The position numbers were made by a program, and so were the translations under genes. The notes under the pieces are model-generated. The model had not been told where the DNA came from. It saw only the letters and a program-made list of their open reading frames with translations, and made no database searches. From assembly GCF_011682045.1 (NCBI RefSeq), contig NZ_VVIW01000005.1, positions 1 to 64,000 of the forward strand: DNA of 64,000 bases, in the 5' to 3' direction. This document shows, in pieces, positions 35,524 through 44,434 of the stretch (position 1 is the stretch's first letter; each line of letters starts with the position of its first letter). The stretch comes from Massilia aquatica. Its GTDB lineage: Bacteria; Pseudomonadota; Gammaproteobacteria; Burkholderiales; Burkholderiaceae_D.

Positions 35524-37166
35524 TACACCGCCGCCTTCGCCATGGCGATCAGGCCATTGGTGGAGCTGTCGTGCAGCTCGGGCTGGGGCTCGCCGGTCAG
35601 TTCCGCCTCGATCTTCTTGGCCAGCACCTTGCCCAGTTCAACGCCCCACTGGTCGAAACTGTTCACGTCCCAGATCACGCCCTGGACAAAAGTCTTGTGC
35701 TCGTACAGCGCAATCAGGGCGCCGAGCGTGTAGGGCTTGAGGTACTCCATCAGGATGGTATTGCTCGGACGGTTGCCGGGGAAGGTCTTGTGCGGCGCCA
35801 GCGCTTCGATTTCGGCCAGCGACAGGCCCTGCGACTGCAAGTCGATGCGCACTTCGTCGATGGTTTTGCCGCGCATGAAGGCTTCGGACTGGGCGAAGCA
35901 GTTCGCCAGCAGCGCGGCATGGTGGTTTTCCAGCTCGTGGCCCGGGCGCAGCGCGGCGATGAAGTCGATCGGGGTGATGTCGGTACCCTGGTGCAGCAGC
36001 TGGAAGTAGGCGTGCTGGCCGTTGGTGCCGCAGTCGCCCCAGATCACCGGGCAGGTCGGCGTGTCGACCGGCTGGCCGCCCTTGGTGACGCGCTTGCCGT
36101 TGCTTTCCATGTCGAGCTGCTGCAAATACGCCGGGAAGCGGTTCAGGTCCTGGTGGTAGGGCGCGATCGAGACCGAGCCGCAACCGAGGAACTGGCGGTT
36201 CCAGAAGCCCACCAGCGCAAGCAGCACCGGCATGTTCGCTTCCAGGGGCGCTTGCTGGAAGTGCTGGTCCATCGCGTGCGCGCCGGCCAGCAAGTCGCTG
36301 AAGTGGCCAAAACCCACCGCCAGCGCGACCGACAGGCCGATCGCCGACCACACCGAATAACGCCCGCCGACCCAGTCCCAGAACGGGAACATATTGGCCG
36401 GGTCGATGCCGAAGGCCTTGATCGCTTCGGTGTTGGTGGAGACGGCGACAAAATGGCGCGCCAGCGCGTCTTCCGGCGCGTGCTGCAGGAACCAGGTGCG
36501 CGCGGTCTGCGCGTTCATCATGGTTTCGGTGGTGGTGAAGGTTTTCGAGGCGATGATGAACAAGGTCGTTTCGGGATTGACCTTGGCGAGCGCGGCGTCC
36601 ATGTCGTGGCCGTCCACGTTGGAGACGAAGTGCATCGTCAGGCGCGGGTGCGCGTATTGACGCAGGGCCAGGCAGATCATCTTCGGTCCCAGGTCGGAAC
36701 CGCCGATGCCGATGTTGACGATGTCGGTGATCGGTTTGCCGCTGTGGCCAAGCCAGGTGCCGGCGCGCACGGCGTCGGTGAAAATGCGCATCCGGTCGAG
36801 CACTTCGTGGACGTCGGCGTTGACGTCCTGGCCGTCGACCACCAGCGGCGTGCCGCGCGGCGCGCGCAGGGCGGTGTGCAGCACGGCGCGCCGTTCGGTG
36901 AGGTTGATGCGCTCGCCGGCGAACATGGCGTCGCGCTGGGTTTCGACGCCGCGCTCCTGCGCCAGGTCGATCAGCAGTTCAAGCGTGCGCCCGTCAAGCC
37001 GGTTTTTTGAATAGTCTAGGAACAAGCCCGCCGCATCGACGGTCAGTTTCGGGAAGCGTTGCGGGTCGGCGGCAAACAGGCCGCGCAGTTCCCAGTCTTC
37101 GGCCTCGATGGCGTGCGTTTCGAGGGCCTGGAAGCTGGCGGTGGAGGTGAGGGCAGGCTGGCGCAT
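35523..37166 (-). CDS. pgi: Glucose-6-phosphate isomerase
   Basis: Interconverts glucose-6-P and fructose-6-P. Complete at 547 residues, with [14 protein letters not shown], the [10 protein letters not shown] phosphate-binding stretch, [17 protein letters not shown], and the [11 protein letters not shown] signature near the C-terminus. In an organism using the Entner-Doudoroff route, Pgi also recycles fructose-6-P back to zwf. A HexR-like box lies about 90 bases upstream. The lactonase gene overlaps its stop codon. Confidence 0.96.
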   Translation of the reverse strand: MRQPALTSTASFQALETHAIEAEDWELRGLFAADPQRFPKLTVDAAGLFLDYSKNRLDGRTLELLIDLAQERGVETQRDAMFAGERINLTERRAVLHTALRAPRGTPLVVDGQDVNADVHEVLDRMRIFTDAVRAGTWLGHSGKPITDIVNIGIGGSDLGPKMICLALRQYAHPRLTMHFVSNVDGHDMDAALAKVNPETTLFIIASKTFTTTETMMNAQTARTWFLQHAPEDALARHFVAVSTNTEAIKAFGIDPANMFPFWDWVGGRYSVWSAIGLSVALAVGFGHFSDLLAGAHAMDQHFQQAPLEANMPVLLALVGFWNRQFLGCGSVSIAPYHQDLNRFPAYLQQLDMESNGKRVTKGGQPVDTPTCPVIWGDCGTNGQHAYFQLLHQGTDITPIDFIAALRPGHELENHHAALLANCFAQSEAFMRGKTIDEVRIDLQSQGLSLAEIEALAPHKTFPGNRPSNTILMEYLKPYTLGALIALYEHKTFVQGVIWDVNSFDQWGVELGKVLAKKIEAELTGEPQPELHDSSTNGLIAMAKAAV

Positions 37167-37253
37167 TGGTACTCGCTGTTCGGTTGGTTAGAATCGGGTG
37201 CCGGCCGCGCGGCCAGCGCATCGAAGAAGATTATCGAATAATACAGAAATTCA

Positions 37254-37270
37254 CGTAAATTCACTACAAA
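37254..37270. promoter_or_regulatory. HexR-like box upstream of pgi
   Basis: CGTAAATTCACTACAAA; on the minus strand TTTGTAGTGAATTTACG, in line with the edd and zwf boxes (TGTAGTRAAWTTYAC). It lies in the divergent pgi/edd control region. Confidence 0.6.
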
Positions 37271-37400
37271 AAACTGGCAGCCTCGACTTACCGAACGCGT
37301 GCCTTATAGATGTTGCCAGGCATCTTCATCGACTGTTACCTGGCAACGGATGAGCAAAGTGCGCAAGTCCGGGACCCAAGATGTGTGGTTCCGGGAGATT

Positions 37401-37420
37401 TTGTAGTAAAATTTCACGAA
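37401..37420. promoter_or_regulatory. HexR-like box upstream of edd
   Basis: TTGTAGTAAAATTTCACGAA, ending 21 bases before the edd ATG, where bound protein would block transcription or initiation. It has the strongest match to the shared core. Confidence 0.65.
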
Positions 37421-37441
37421 ATAAATTCATAAGGAACGACC

Positions 37442-39358
37442 ATGGCGTTGCATCCCGTAGTTGAATCGGTCACCAAACGCATCATCGAACGCAGCCGTCC
37501 GTCGCGCGGCGCGTACCTGGCGCATCTCGATGCGGCGCGCATCGAAGGCCCGCAGCGCGGCGCGCTCTCGTGCACCAACCTGGCGCACGGCTTCGCGGCC
37601 TTCCCGGCCAACGACAAGCTGCTGCTCAAGCAGGTCAAGAAGCCATCGGTGGCGATCGTCTCGGCCTACAACGACATGCTGTCGGCGCACCAGCCATTCG
37701 AGCACTTCCCGGCCATTATCAAGGACGCGGTGCGCGAAGTCGGCGCGGTGGCGCAGTTCGCCGGCGGCGTGCCCGCCATGTGCGACGGCGTCACGCAGGG
37801 CCAGCCGGGCATGGAACTGTCGCTGTTTTCGCGCGACGCGATCGCCATGGCGACTGCCATCGCGCTGTCGCACAATATGTTCGATACGGCGGTGTACCTG
37901 GGCGTGTGCGACAAGATCGTGCCGGGCCTGTTGATCGGCGCGCTGCACTTCGGCCACCTGCCGGCGGTATTCGTGCCGGCCGGGCCGATGACGACCGGGA
38001 TGTCGAACAAGGAAAAGGCGCGCATCCGCCAGCTGTACGCGCAGGGCAAGGCCACGCGCGACGAGCTGCTCGAATGCGAGTCGCAGTCGTACCACGGCGC
38101 CGGCACCTGCACCTTCTACGGCACCGCCAACAGCAACCAGATGCTGATGGAGATCATGGGCCTGCACATGCCGGGCGCCGCCTTCATCACCCCGGGCACG
38201 GAACTGCGCGACGGCCTCACGCGCGCCGCGGCCCAGCGCGCGGTCGCCATTTCGCAGCAGGGCGGCAGCTACACGCCGGTCGGCCAGATCGTCGATGAAA
38301 AGTGCATCGTCAACGCGGTGATCGGCCTGCTCGCCACCGGCGGCTCGACCAATCACACCCTGCACCTGGTGGCGATCGCCAAGGCGGCCGGCATCGTGAT
38401 CGACTGGAACGACTTCAACGAGCTGTCGGCGGTCATTCCGATGCTCACCCGGATCTACCCGAACGGCGACGCCGACGTGAACCACTTCCAGGCCGCCGGC
38501 GGTCCCGGTTTCGTGATCCGCGAACTGCTCGACGCAGGTTTGCTGCACGACGACGTGACCACCATCCTCGGCAAGGGCTTGCGCGCGCACTGTGCCGAAC
38601 CCTTCCTCGATGGCGCAAAGGCGATCTGGAAGGAACTGCCTGCGCTCACCGGCGACGACAGCGTGCTGCGCCCGGCGGCGGCGCCGTTCGCGCGCGATGG
38701 CGGCATGATCCTGGTGGCCGGTAACCTGGGCCGCGCGGTGATGAAAATCTCGGCGGTCAAGGAAGAACACCGCATCGTCGAAGCGCCGGCGCTGACTTTC
38801 AATTCGCAGGAAGACTTCATGCACGCCTACACGGCGGGCAAGCTCGATCGCGACTTCGTGGCCGTGCTGCGCTTCCAGGGTCCGCGCGCCAACGGCATGC
38901 CGGAACTGCACGCGCTCACGCCGGCGCTGGCCAACCTGCAGGACGCCGGCCGCCACGTGGCGCTGGTGACCGACGGGCGCATGTCTGGCGCGTCGGGCAA
39001 GGTGCCGGCCGCGATCCACGTCTCGCCCGAGATCCTGGCCGGCGGCCCATTGGGGCTGGTGCGCGACGGCGACATCATCCGCCTCGACGCCACCACCGGC
39101 ACGCTCGAAGCGCTGGTGCCGGCGGCGGTGTGGGCTGCGCGCTCGCAGGCCACGGCCGACCTGTCGTCCAGCCATATCGGCATGGGCCGCGAACTGTTTA
39201 CCATGTTCCGCAACGCTATCAGCGAAGCCGAGAAGGGTGCCACCACCTTCCCGCTGCCATCGCCTATTCCCACCACCGTGCAGCTGCACGACGCCGCCGA
39301 CATTGGCGACACCCTGCCTGGCTCCGACGAAGACTTTTTGATCAAGAACCCAAAATGA
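37442..39358 (+). CDS. edd: 6-phosphogluconate dehydratase
   Basis: Iron-sulfur dehydratase of the IlvD/Edd family; converts 6-phosphogluconate to 2-keto-3-deoxy-6-phosphogluconate (KDPG). Complete at 638 residues, with [48 protein letters not shown] and the [18 protein letters not shown] signature. An RBS-like AAGGAAC precedes the ATG. Its stop overlaps the eda start (ATGA). Adjacent HexR-like box and the co-located hexR, zwf and pgi indicate shared control. Confidence 0.96.
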   Translation: MALHPVVESVTKRIIERSRPSRGAYLAHLDAARIEGPQRGALSCTNLAHGFAAFPANDKLLLKQVKKPSVAIVSAYNDMLSAHQPFEHFPAIIKDAVREVGAVAQFAGGVPAMCDGVTQGQPGMELSLFSRDAIAMATAIALSHNMFDTAVYLGVCDKIVPGLLIGALHFGHLPAVFVPAGPMTTGMSNKEKARIRQLYAQGKATRDELLECESQSYHGAGTCTFYGTANSNQMLMEIMGLHMPGAAFITPGTELRDGLTRAAAQRAVAISQQGGSYTPVGQIVDEKCIVNAVIGLLATGGSTNHTLHLVAIAKAAGIVIDWNDFNELSAVIPMLTRIYPNGDADVNHFQAAGGPGFVIRELLDAGLLHDDVTTILGKGLRAHCAEPFLDGAKAIWKELPALTGDDSVLRPAAAPFARDGGMILVAGNLGRAVMKISAVKEEHRIVEAPALTFNSQEDFMHAYTAGKLDRDFVAVLRFQGPRANGMPELHALTPALANLQDAGRHVALVTDGRMSGASGKVPAAIHVSPEILAGGPLGLVRDGDIIRLDATTGTLEALVPAAVWAARSQATADLSSSHIGMGRELFTMFRNAISEAEKGATTFPLPSPIPTTVQLHDAADIGDTLPGSDEDFLIKNPK

Positions 39359-39978
39359 CCATGACCCTACTCGACATCATGCGCTCGGCGAGCGTAATTC
39401 CCGTGATTGCCATCGACGATCCGGAGCACGCCGTGCCGCTGGCAAAGGCCCTCGTTGCAGGCGGCATCCGCGTGCTGGAAGTGACCTTGCGCACTGCGCA
39501 CGGCCTGGGCGCGATCCGCGCCATGGCGCAGGTGGAAGGCGCCATCGTCGGCGTCGGCACATTGACCCAGGCCGATGAGTTTGCAGCGGCGCGCGACGCC
39601 GGCGCGGTGTTCGGTGTTTCGCCGGGCCTCACGCCGGCCTTGATTGAGGCGGCGCGCAAAAGCGGCCTGCCGCTGCTGCCGGGCGTGATGACGCCCTCGG
39701 AAGTGATGGCCGCGCGCGAAGCGGGCTTCCGCCAGCTCAAGCTGTTCCCGGCGGTGCCGGCGGGCGGCGTGGGCATGCTCAATGCGATCGGCGGCCCGCT
39801 GCCGGACGTGACGTTCTGCCCGACCGGCGGCATCTCCATCGAGACTGCGCCGCAGTTTTTGGCGTGCAAGAACGTAGCCTGCGTGGGCGGCTCGTGGCTG
39901 ACGCCAAAGGACGCGATCCTGGCCGGCGACTGGGCCCGCATCACCGAGCTGGCCCGGGCGGCGTCCGCGCTGCGTTAA
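39355..39978 (+). CDS. eda: KDPG aldolase
   Basis: Splits KDPG to pyruvate and glyceraldehyde-3-P, the last step of the Entner-Doudoroff pathway. About 207 residues with PVIAIDD, LEVTLRT (catalytic Glu), [15 protein letters not shown], the Schiff-base Lys in RQLKLFPA, and CPTGGIS near the C-terminus. It starts on the ATG overlapping the edd stop; a second ATG six bases further is a possible alternative. Confidence 0.95.
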   Translation: MTMTLLDIMRSASVIPVIAIDDPEHAVPLAKALVAGGIRVLEVTLRTAHGLGAIRAMAQVEGAIVGVGTLTQADEFAAARDAGAVFGVSPGLTPALIEAARKSGLPLLPGVMTPSEVMAAREAGFRQLKLFPAVPAGGVGMLNAIGGPLPDVTFCPTGGISIETAPQFLACKNVACVGGSWLTPKDAILAGDWARITELARAASALR

Positions 39979-40032
39979 GGCTTAAGGCGCGCCCACGTGC
40001 GGCCTTGCTGGCGCGGTTAGCCAGGGCGTTCC

Positions 40033-40107
40033 ATGACGGCTGGTGAAATCAGGATGGCGTCGGCCTTGTTGGGCGACGCCATCGACTCAAAGAAGTTGGT
40101 ACATATT
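40033..40107 (+). pseudogene. Truncated relative of the HExxH protein gene
   Basis: The first ~25 codons read TAGEIRMASALLGDAIDSKK, clearly related to AAGEIAMATLLFGHAIDYAK near the N-terminus of the HEMVH protein encoded at 40521. The similarity stops after that and the rest of the frame is unrelated and overlaps a small gene on the other strand. It is best read as a 5' remnant of a second family member, left by deletion or recombination. Confidence 0.6.
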
Positions 40108-40347
40108 CGTGGCGGCGATAGCGAGACAGATACTAATCGGAATCACCCAAAGAGCGGTCCAGATGACGGCACTCCAGAAGGCAAAGGGCGAAGTCAGCCT
40201 GCTGATTGGATTTTCCCAAGGACCGCTCCATGTGCCGATCCTGAAAACGGCACTGCCAGAGCGAAGCGCTCTTGCTATATCAACCGTCATCACCCAGGCG
40301 AAAGTGCCGAACATGAGAGTGATTAATGCTGTGCCGACGGTGTTCAT
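40087..40347 (-). CDS. Small two-helix membrane protein, unknown
   Basis: 86 residues with two predicted membrane segments (VGTALITLMFGTFAWVMTV and FWSAVIWTALWVIPISICL) joined by a short polar loop. It has no recognised family. Composition is protein-like rather than that of a shadow frame, and no better ORF exists on this stretch. The ribosome-binding site is weak (TAGAG). It lies in the accessory patch between the HExxH remnant and the intact HExxH gene, so it could be a small immunity or holin-like protein, but nothing proves this. Confidence 0.55.
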   Translation of the reverse strand: MNTVGTALITLMFGTFAWVMTVDIARALRSGSAVFRIGTWSGPWENPISRLTSPFAFWSAVIWTALWVIPISICLAIAATNMYQLL

Positions 40348-40520
40348 GTTTTTACTCTAAGCAGTATGTGTAATGGGAATGATACTAGAGCTCTTGCGGG
40401 AGCTCAACGCCTGCTTCTGGGGATAGGGGATGGACCGGCTGGTCTGCATCAGGCTCGACTGGAATACGGTGGTGATATTCCGAGGCTGTTCGAAACCGTC
40501 TTTCAGCAATCTAAATTAGA

Positions 40521-41108
40521 ATGGGCGAGCTTCTCAATCCTGCAAACCACACAATGAATGCTGTCCCTTTTCGTTGCCTGCATTCGCATCGCTGGCGACA
40601 CCTCGCCGCAGGCGAAATCGCTATGGCGACACTGCTGTTCGGCCACGCCATCGATTATGCCAAGGTACGCATCTACAACCGGCGCTACCTGCCGTTCGGG
40701 CTGCAGCCGATCAACTGCGCCATGACGCCCAATGGCGCCATGTACTTCGACAAATCGCGTTGCCTGCCTGATTTTTCGGCCGCTAACGAGCACATGCGCC
40801 ACTGGTTCATGCACGAGATGGTACATGTGTGGCAGCACCAGCTGGGTTACCCCGTGCGCTGGCGCGGCGCGGTGCGCATCGGCTTGAGCTATGTGTATGA
40901 ACTGGCCGCGCACAAGTCGCTGGCCGACTTCAACATGGAAGCGCAGGGCGATCTGCTGGCCGACTATTTCGTGCTCAAGTTCATGCGTTCTTCCAATGCG
41001 ATGGCGCAGCAGCGCTACGCGCGCAGCCTGGCGCTGTTCGAGACCGTGCTGGCCGGCTTCCGCCAGGATCCCGCAGGCCGCGATCATCTGCCTGGGGCGC
41101 GCCGCTAG
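40521..41108 (+). CDS. HExxH metallopeptidase-like protein (Rhs/Vgr-associated type)
   Basis: About 195 residues (184 if it starts at the ATG at 40554). Key features are GEIAMATLLFGHAIDYAKVRIYNRRYLPF, PNGAMYFD and the zinc-binding motif HEMVHVWQHQLG at about residues 97-108, a gluzincin-type HExxH, with a possible third ligand in the following acidic segment. Proteins of this form, often called Vgr-related, occur with Rhs/VgrG polymorphic-toxin and type VI secretion genes. Catalytic activity is plausible but unproven. No T6SS structural gene is in the window. Confidence 0.7.
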   Translation: MGELLNPANHTMNAVPFRCLHSHRWRHLAAGEIAMATLLFGHAIDYAKVRIYNRRYLPFGLQPINCAMTPNGAMYFDKSRCLPDFSAANEHMRHWFMHEMVHVWQHQLGYPVRWRGAVRIGLSYVYELAAHKSLADFNMEAQGDLLADYFVLKFMRSSNAMAQQRYARSLALFETVLAGFRQDPAGRDHLPGARR

Positions 41109-41153
41109 CCGCTGTCGGCCCAGGAGCGGCGGTTTGAAAACCAAGCATACTCC

Positions 41154-41663
41154 ATGAAAATCACGACGCGACTGGCCTGCACAACGGACAAGGACACCAT
41201 CTGGACGCTCTACGAAAGCGCGCTGAGAGCGCACATCGAATCCATCTGGGGATGGGATCGAGTCTGGCAGCGAGACGACTTCAACAAAGCATTTGCTGCT
41301 TCAGCAAGCTATATCGTCGAGCTTGATACGCAGCTTTGCGGTTATATCCAGCTCGACATCGATGACACCGACGTCCATCTGCGCATGCTTGTTCTGACGC
41401 CAACGGTCAGATCAATGGGGATTGGGGCTGCCGTGCTGCAAAAAATCCTGGCATGTACTCATCAGTCAGGTCGTCCGCTGCACTTGCGCGTGTTTCGTGT
41501 CAATGGGGCGGCGAAACGGTTCTATGAGCGAGAGGGGTGGGTTGTCGAGGCTGCGGATGACGCATTTTTTACAATGACGCACCCGCTGAACGAGGTCGCC
41601 GGCTTGCGTCGTTTTACTGTCGCCCTCGTCCCGGAAAGTTTTGAAGTCAGCATTGACGTATAA
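41154..41663 (+). CDS. GNAT-family N-acetyltransferase
   Basis: A 169-residue single-domain GNAT. The N-terminal strand-helix region is followed by YIQLDIDDTDVHLRMLVLTPTVRSMGIGAAVLQKIL, containing the acetyl-CoA pyrophosphate loop R-S-M-G-I-G, and a C-terminal NGAAKRFYEREGW segment. Acceptor unknown; small-molecule and protein targets are both possible. It is one of several singletons in the accessory patch. Confidence 0.85.
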   Translation: MKITTRLACTTDKDTIWTLYESALRAHIESIWGWDRVWQRDDFNKAFAASASYIVELDTQLCGYIQLDIDDTDVHLRMLVLTPTVRSMGIGAAVLQKILACTHQSGRPLHLRVFRVNGAAKRFYEREGWVVEAADDAFFTMTHPLNEVAGLRRFTVALVPESFEVSIDV

Positions 41664-41721
41664 GCAGGGCCGCCAGAACGCTCGAGGGGCAATCTCCGCT
41701 TCGGGGCAACTGACGGAGGGC

Positions 41722-42267
41722 TCAGCGCGGCACGTAGCGCAGCGCCACCGCGCCCGAGGCAAACTCGCGCCGGCCGACCAAGGCCAGGTCCAGCATCCGC
41801 GGCAAGCCGGCGAACAGGCTCGGTCCGTGGCCCGCCACCCTGGGATGCACGATGAATTCATACTCGTCGATCAATCCCATTTCGGCCAGCGCTCGCGGCA
41901 AGCTCACCCCGCCCGTATACAAGCCATTGCCGGGTTCGCGCTTGAGCGCTTCCACGGTGGTGCGCAGGTCGCCGCGCACCAGTTCCGCGTTCCAGTCGAC
42001 GCTCTCCAGGGTGCTTGACACCACATATTTTTTTGCCGCGCCGATGGTGCGGGCAAAGGGCGCCGTCCAGTCGGGCCGCTCGCCCTGCGGCGCCGGTGTA
42101 CGCCATGCCGATTCCATCATTTGATAGATCACGCGGCCGAACAGCAGCGCATCGGCCCGGGCCAGGGTCTCGGCCGCATGGCGATGCAGTTCCGCATCGG
42201 CAATCCCGACCCGGTGGTCGTAGCACCCATCCAGGGTGAGGTTGATGGAGTAGCGCAGTGGCCGCAT
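41722..42267 (-). CDS. Dihydrofolate reductase/RibD-C-like oxidoreductase
   Basis: About 181 residues with the RibD C-terminal/dihydrofolate-reductase-like fold: SINLTLDGCYDH at the N-terminus, DALLFGRVIYQMM, KYVVSSTLESVDWN, GLYTGGVSLPRALAE (nucleotide-binding GG) and EYEFIVHPRVAGHGPSLF. Such proteins are NADPH-dependent reductases of unknown substrate, distinct from FolA. The start at 42267 has AAGGAGAAA immediately upstream; the frame is open for 26 codons further, without support. Confidence 0.85.
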   Translation of the reverse strand: MRPLRYSINLTLDGCYDHRVGIADAELHRHAAETLARADALLFGRVIYQMMESAWRTPAPQGERPDWTAPFARTIGAAKKYVVSSTLESVDWNAELVRGDLRTTVEALKREPGNGLYTGGVSLPRALAEMGLIDEYEFIVHPRVAGHGPSLFAGLPRMLDLALVGRREFASGAVALRYVPR

Positions 42268-42364
42268 GGTTTCTCCTTGCTGTACGTGTGATGTCCCGAG
42301 CCAGCGCCAGGTGAGCAATCGGATCGCGCCCACCCGTAGCGTCAACTATACAGCCTATCGCCCG

Positions 42365-42453
42365 ACGCTCGACGCTCAGTCCCCAGGACCTGGCCGATCG
42401 TGCCGCGGTCAGTTCATCACGGCCGATCGCCGTGCTGACCGAGCGTCGACGCT
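42365..42453. repeat. Nested inverted repeat
   Basis: Nested complementary segments: TCGACGCTC / GAGCGTCGA (outer), CGGTCAG / CTGACCG (42406-42412 and 42435-42441) and CACGGC / GCCGTG around a five-base loop. It forms a long stem in a 330-base gap between divergent genes, which otherwise holds only an AT-rich presumed promoter before 42598. Confidence 0.6.
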
Positions 42454-42597
42454 GCCTGCCTTGTTGGGTCGGACAAGTTTCCTGATGCTGCGTCAACTCC
42501 CACGTGACGTTTCCGTATGTGCTCAGTCAATACTGCGCACAGGAACCTCTTTACCCTTGGCAATTACTTACTAAATATTTTCTAGGGAAATCTTTTT

Positions 42598-43098
42598 ATG
42601 CGACCCAATCGGCTGATATGGTGGAGTGGCATGGCTGTCACGTGGTGCGTGAATGTATCAGCGGCGCCGCTGGTTGGCGAGCTCGATGTGCGGATGGGAA
42701 GCGGGGGTATGCCGTGCTTTACGGTCTTTCAGAAAGACGAGCACCGCTTCGGGGCGCCGGAATTTCGTTCGATCAGCGTGAACGAGGTGAGCGCTGGAGG
42801 AAAGGCATTGATGTGGGCCATGACGATCCCCCCGGAACGGCCTTTTCTGGTCACCTTTCGCCTGTGCATCCCGTATGCGGGGCGCTTACCCGTGTTGCCG
42901 AAAACGACAGCGTTGCCGCTTCAGCCGGGCAAGCTCTACGAGGCCCTGATCGACATCAAGCCACCCATGCTAACGAGCGCGCCGCGGGCCTATCGCGCCA
43001 GGTTTTGCCTGAGCGGAAAGGCGGGCGGGGCGGGACAATTCCGCACGCTTCACGGCGGGGCGGTTGATGGCAAGGGGCGTGCTGGCTGTGCTGGGTAG
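42598..43098 (+). CDS. Putative periplasmic protein, unknown
   Basis: A 166-residue protein with a likely signal peptide (LIWWSGMAVTWCVNVSAA). The mature part has beta-strand character with FLVTFRLCIPYAGRLPVLP, LPLQPGKLYEALIDIKP and YRARFCLS segments and three or four Cys. Related-looking secreted proteins occur beside polymorphic-toxin genes in this bacterial group, but I cannot name a family. The ATG follows AGGGAAA. It is encoded just before the putative toxin/immunity pair. Confidence 0.6.
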   Translation: MRPNRLIWWSGMAVTWCVNVSAAPLVGELDVRMGSGGMPCFTVFQKDEHRFGAPEFRSISVNEVSAGGKALMWAMTIPPERPFLVTFRLCIPYAGRLPVLPKTTALPLQPGKLYEALIDIKPPMLTSAPRAYRARFCLSGKAGGAGQFRTLHGGAVDGKGRAGCAG

Positions 43099-43313
43099 AA
43101 ATCACCACTTATTTCGTTTGGGAATTTTTTTGTGCCCGATCAATTGGGAGTCTCATTCGTTCAGCTAATGTTGGTTAAAGATTCCATGTGGAAATAATTT
43201 AACCCAGCACAGTGGACGGTGACATGTCGACGATCTTGTTGTCTGAAATCCTTGAAAGCGTTGAGCTGGCGTACAGGCCTTTCCCGGCAAGCCTTGGTCT
43301 GTGACAGCGCATC

Positions 43314-43988
43314 ATGGACACCGGCGCACTTGTCTGTGAGGCAGTATCCAGGCCGCTGCCAAGGGCCAATGCGCTCACCAAGGGAATCGTTCAACGGTCG
43401 AGCCATGCACAGCCGGCACGTGTTGGCATCTACAGTTGGCCTGTGCCACGGCGGGTACGTCCGCCAGCAAATGGATTTGGAGGACCGGACGGGTACAAGA
43501 CCCACGGGATTGTTTGCAACCCTTTTGATAGTGACGCCGGCCGCAGGCTGGTTGCGTCATATACCTCTCAAGGGATGAGTCCATTCGAGGCCCTGGACAA
43601 AGCATCGGAATTGATGGCGAGTGGATCGAACATGCCTGAAGCAATCGCGCTGGTGGCAGGTGATTGTTTATATAAATTGGTGCCGGCAGGCGCTGTACCT
43701 GGAAAGTACTCCGCGTTTTTTGCCACGGCGGACGAAATGTCAATGTTAAAAGGGATGAGCTTCGATCAACTATGCGATCGTATTGGCTTTCCTTTGGAGA
43801 GTCAGCAAACGCGCCGCTTTGACATCTATGAGGTCACGGCGAAGCACGCCATCACGGTATTCGCATCGACGATTGCTGGCACTACACAAAATGGATATCG
43901 TCAATCTGGTGGAGGGACTCAAACCATGATCACTAATCGCAGCGCATTTTCCGTTCCCGTATTGATTGGGACATTTCCATGCGCTTGA
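43314..43988 (+). CDS. Putative polymorphic toxin, TNT/ADP-ribosyltransferase-like
   Basis: A 224-residue protein of unknown family. After a low-complexity ~50-residue leader, a linker with PANGFGGPDGYKTHG leads to a compact domain. Its second half reads GKYSAFFATADEMS, LCDRIGFPLESQQTRRFDIYEV, IAGTTQNGYRQSGGGTQTMITNR. The order of an LP/FP-xxS segment, a YEV strand and a late GGGxQ loop resembles the TNT (NAD-glycohydrolase) and related ADP-ribosylating toxin folds, but identity is low and this is only by eye. Base composition is lower in GC than the neighbourhood. The following gene overlaps it by ten bases, as expected for an immunity partner. The N-terminal start is uncertain. Confidence 0.55.
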   Translation: MDTGALVCEAVSRPLPRANALTKGIVQRSSHAQPARVGIYSWPVPRRVRPPANGFGGPDGYKTHGIVCNPFDSDAGRRLVASYTSQGMSPFEALDKASELMASGSNMPEAIALVAGDCLYKLVPAGAVPGKYSAFFATADEMSMLKGMSFDQLCDRIGFPLESQQTRRFDIYEVTAKHAITVFASTIAGTTQNGYRQSGGGTQTMITNRSAFSVPVLIGTFPCA

Positions 43989-44359
43989 CCAAAAGGCGAC
44001 TTGTCAGAATGGGGGCGGAGGCCGGGTTTTATGCCGAGGTGGACACGGTCAGGCTTGAACGCCTAGCAAGAGAAGTGCTGGACTATATACAGACGCATAT
44101 CAACCCCGATAATGATGAGTACGAGATAGGGTTGTGGGTAGCTCCCATGTGCAAGCGAGTTCTCGACGGTACGATCCGGCTGCCTGTGCCGCACCTGGAT
44201 TTGCCGCTCAGCTACCCAGTGCGTGAAGGGCTGTTGCCCTTGGACTTCCAGGAACTATTTTCTGAATTCAGAATAACGGCCTGTGGAATGGCACTGGAAA
44301 TTTCCGAGGAAATCGTGGTCGATGGTGTGTCGTACATGGTTGCCGATTTTGAGGAATGA
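43979..44359 (+). CDS. Putative immunity protein of the adjacent toxin
   Basis: A 126-residue acidic soluble protein (ends MVADFEE) with no recognised domain. It overlaps the putative toxin by ten bases, is small, acidic and AT-richer than its surroundings: the usual profile of a cognate immunity gene. Function is inferred from position only. Confidence 0.55.
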   Translation: MRLTKRRLVRMGAEAGFYAEVDTVRLERLAREVLDYIQTHINPDNDEYEIGLWVAPMCKRVLDGTIRLPVPHLDLPLSYPVREGLLPLDFQELFSEFRITACGMALEISEEIVVDGVSYMVADFEE

Positions 44360-44434
44360 ACGCAGCGTAGAGAGTTTTAATGGCGCGGGCGCGAGGCCGG
44401 CAGTTCGGCCAGGCCCCGCTCGCTGCGCCAGACA

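Noticed and set aside
40366-40557. 63-codon ORF on the plus strand
   Set aside because: No ribosome-binding site, no hydrophobic or conserved pattern, and it runs into the HExxH gene's leader.
43219-43578. 119-codon ORF overlapping the toxin start
   Set aside because: Shifted frame of the toxin gene, rich in Cys/Arg/Trp as expected for shadow reading; could be relevant only if the toxin start is frameshifted.
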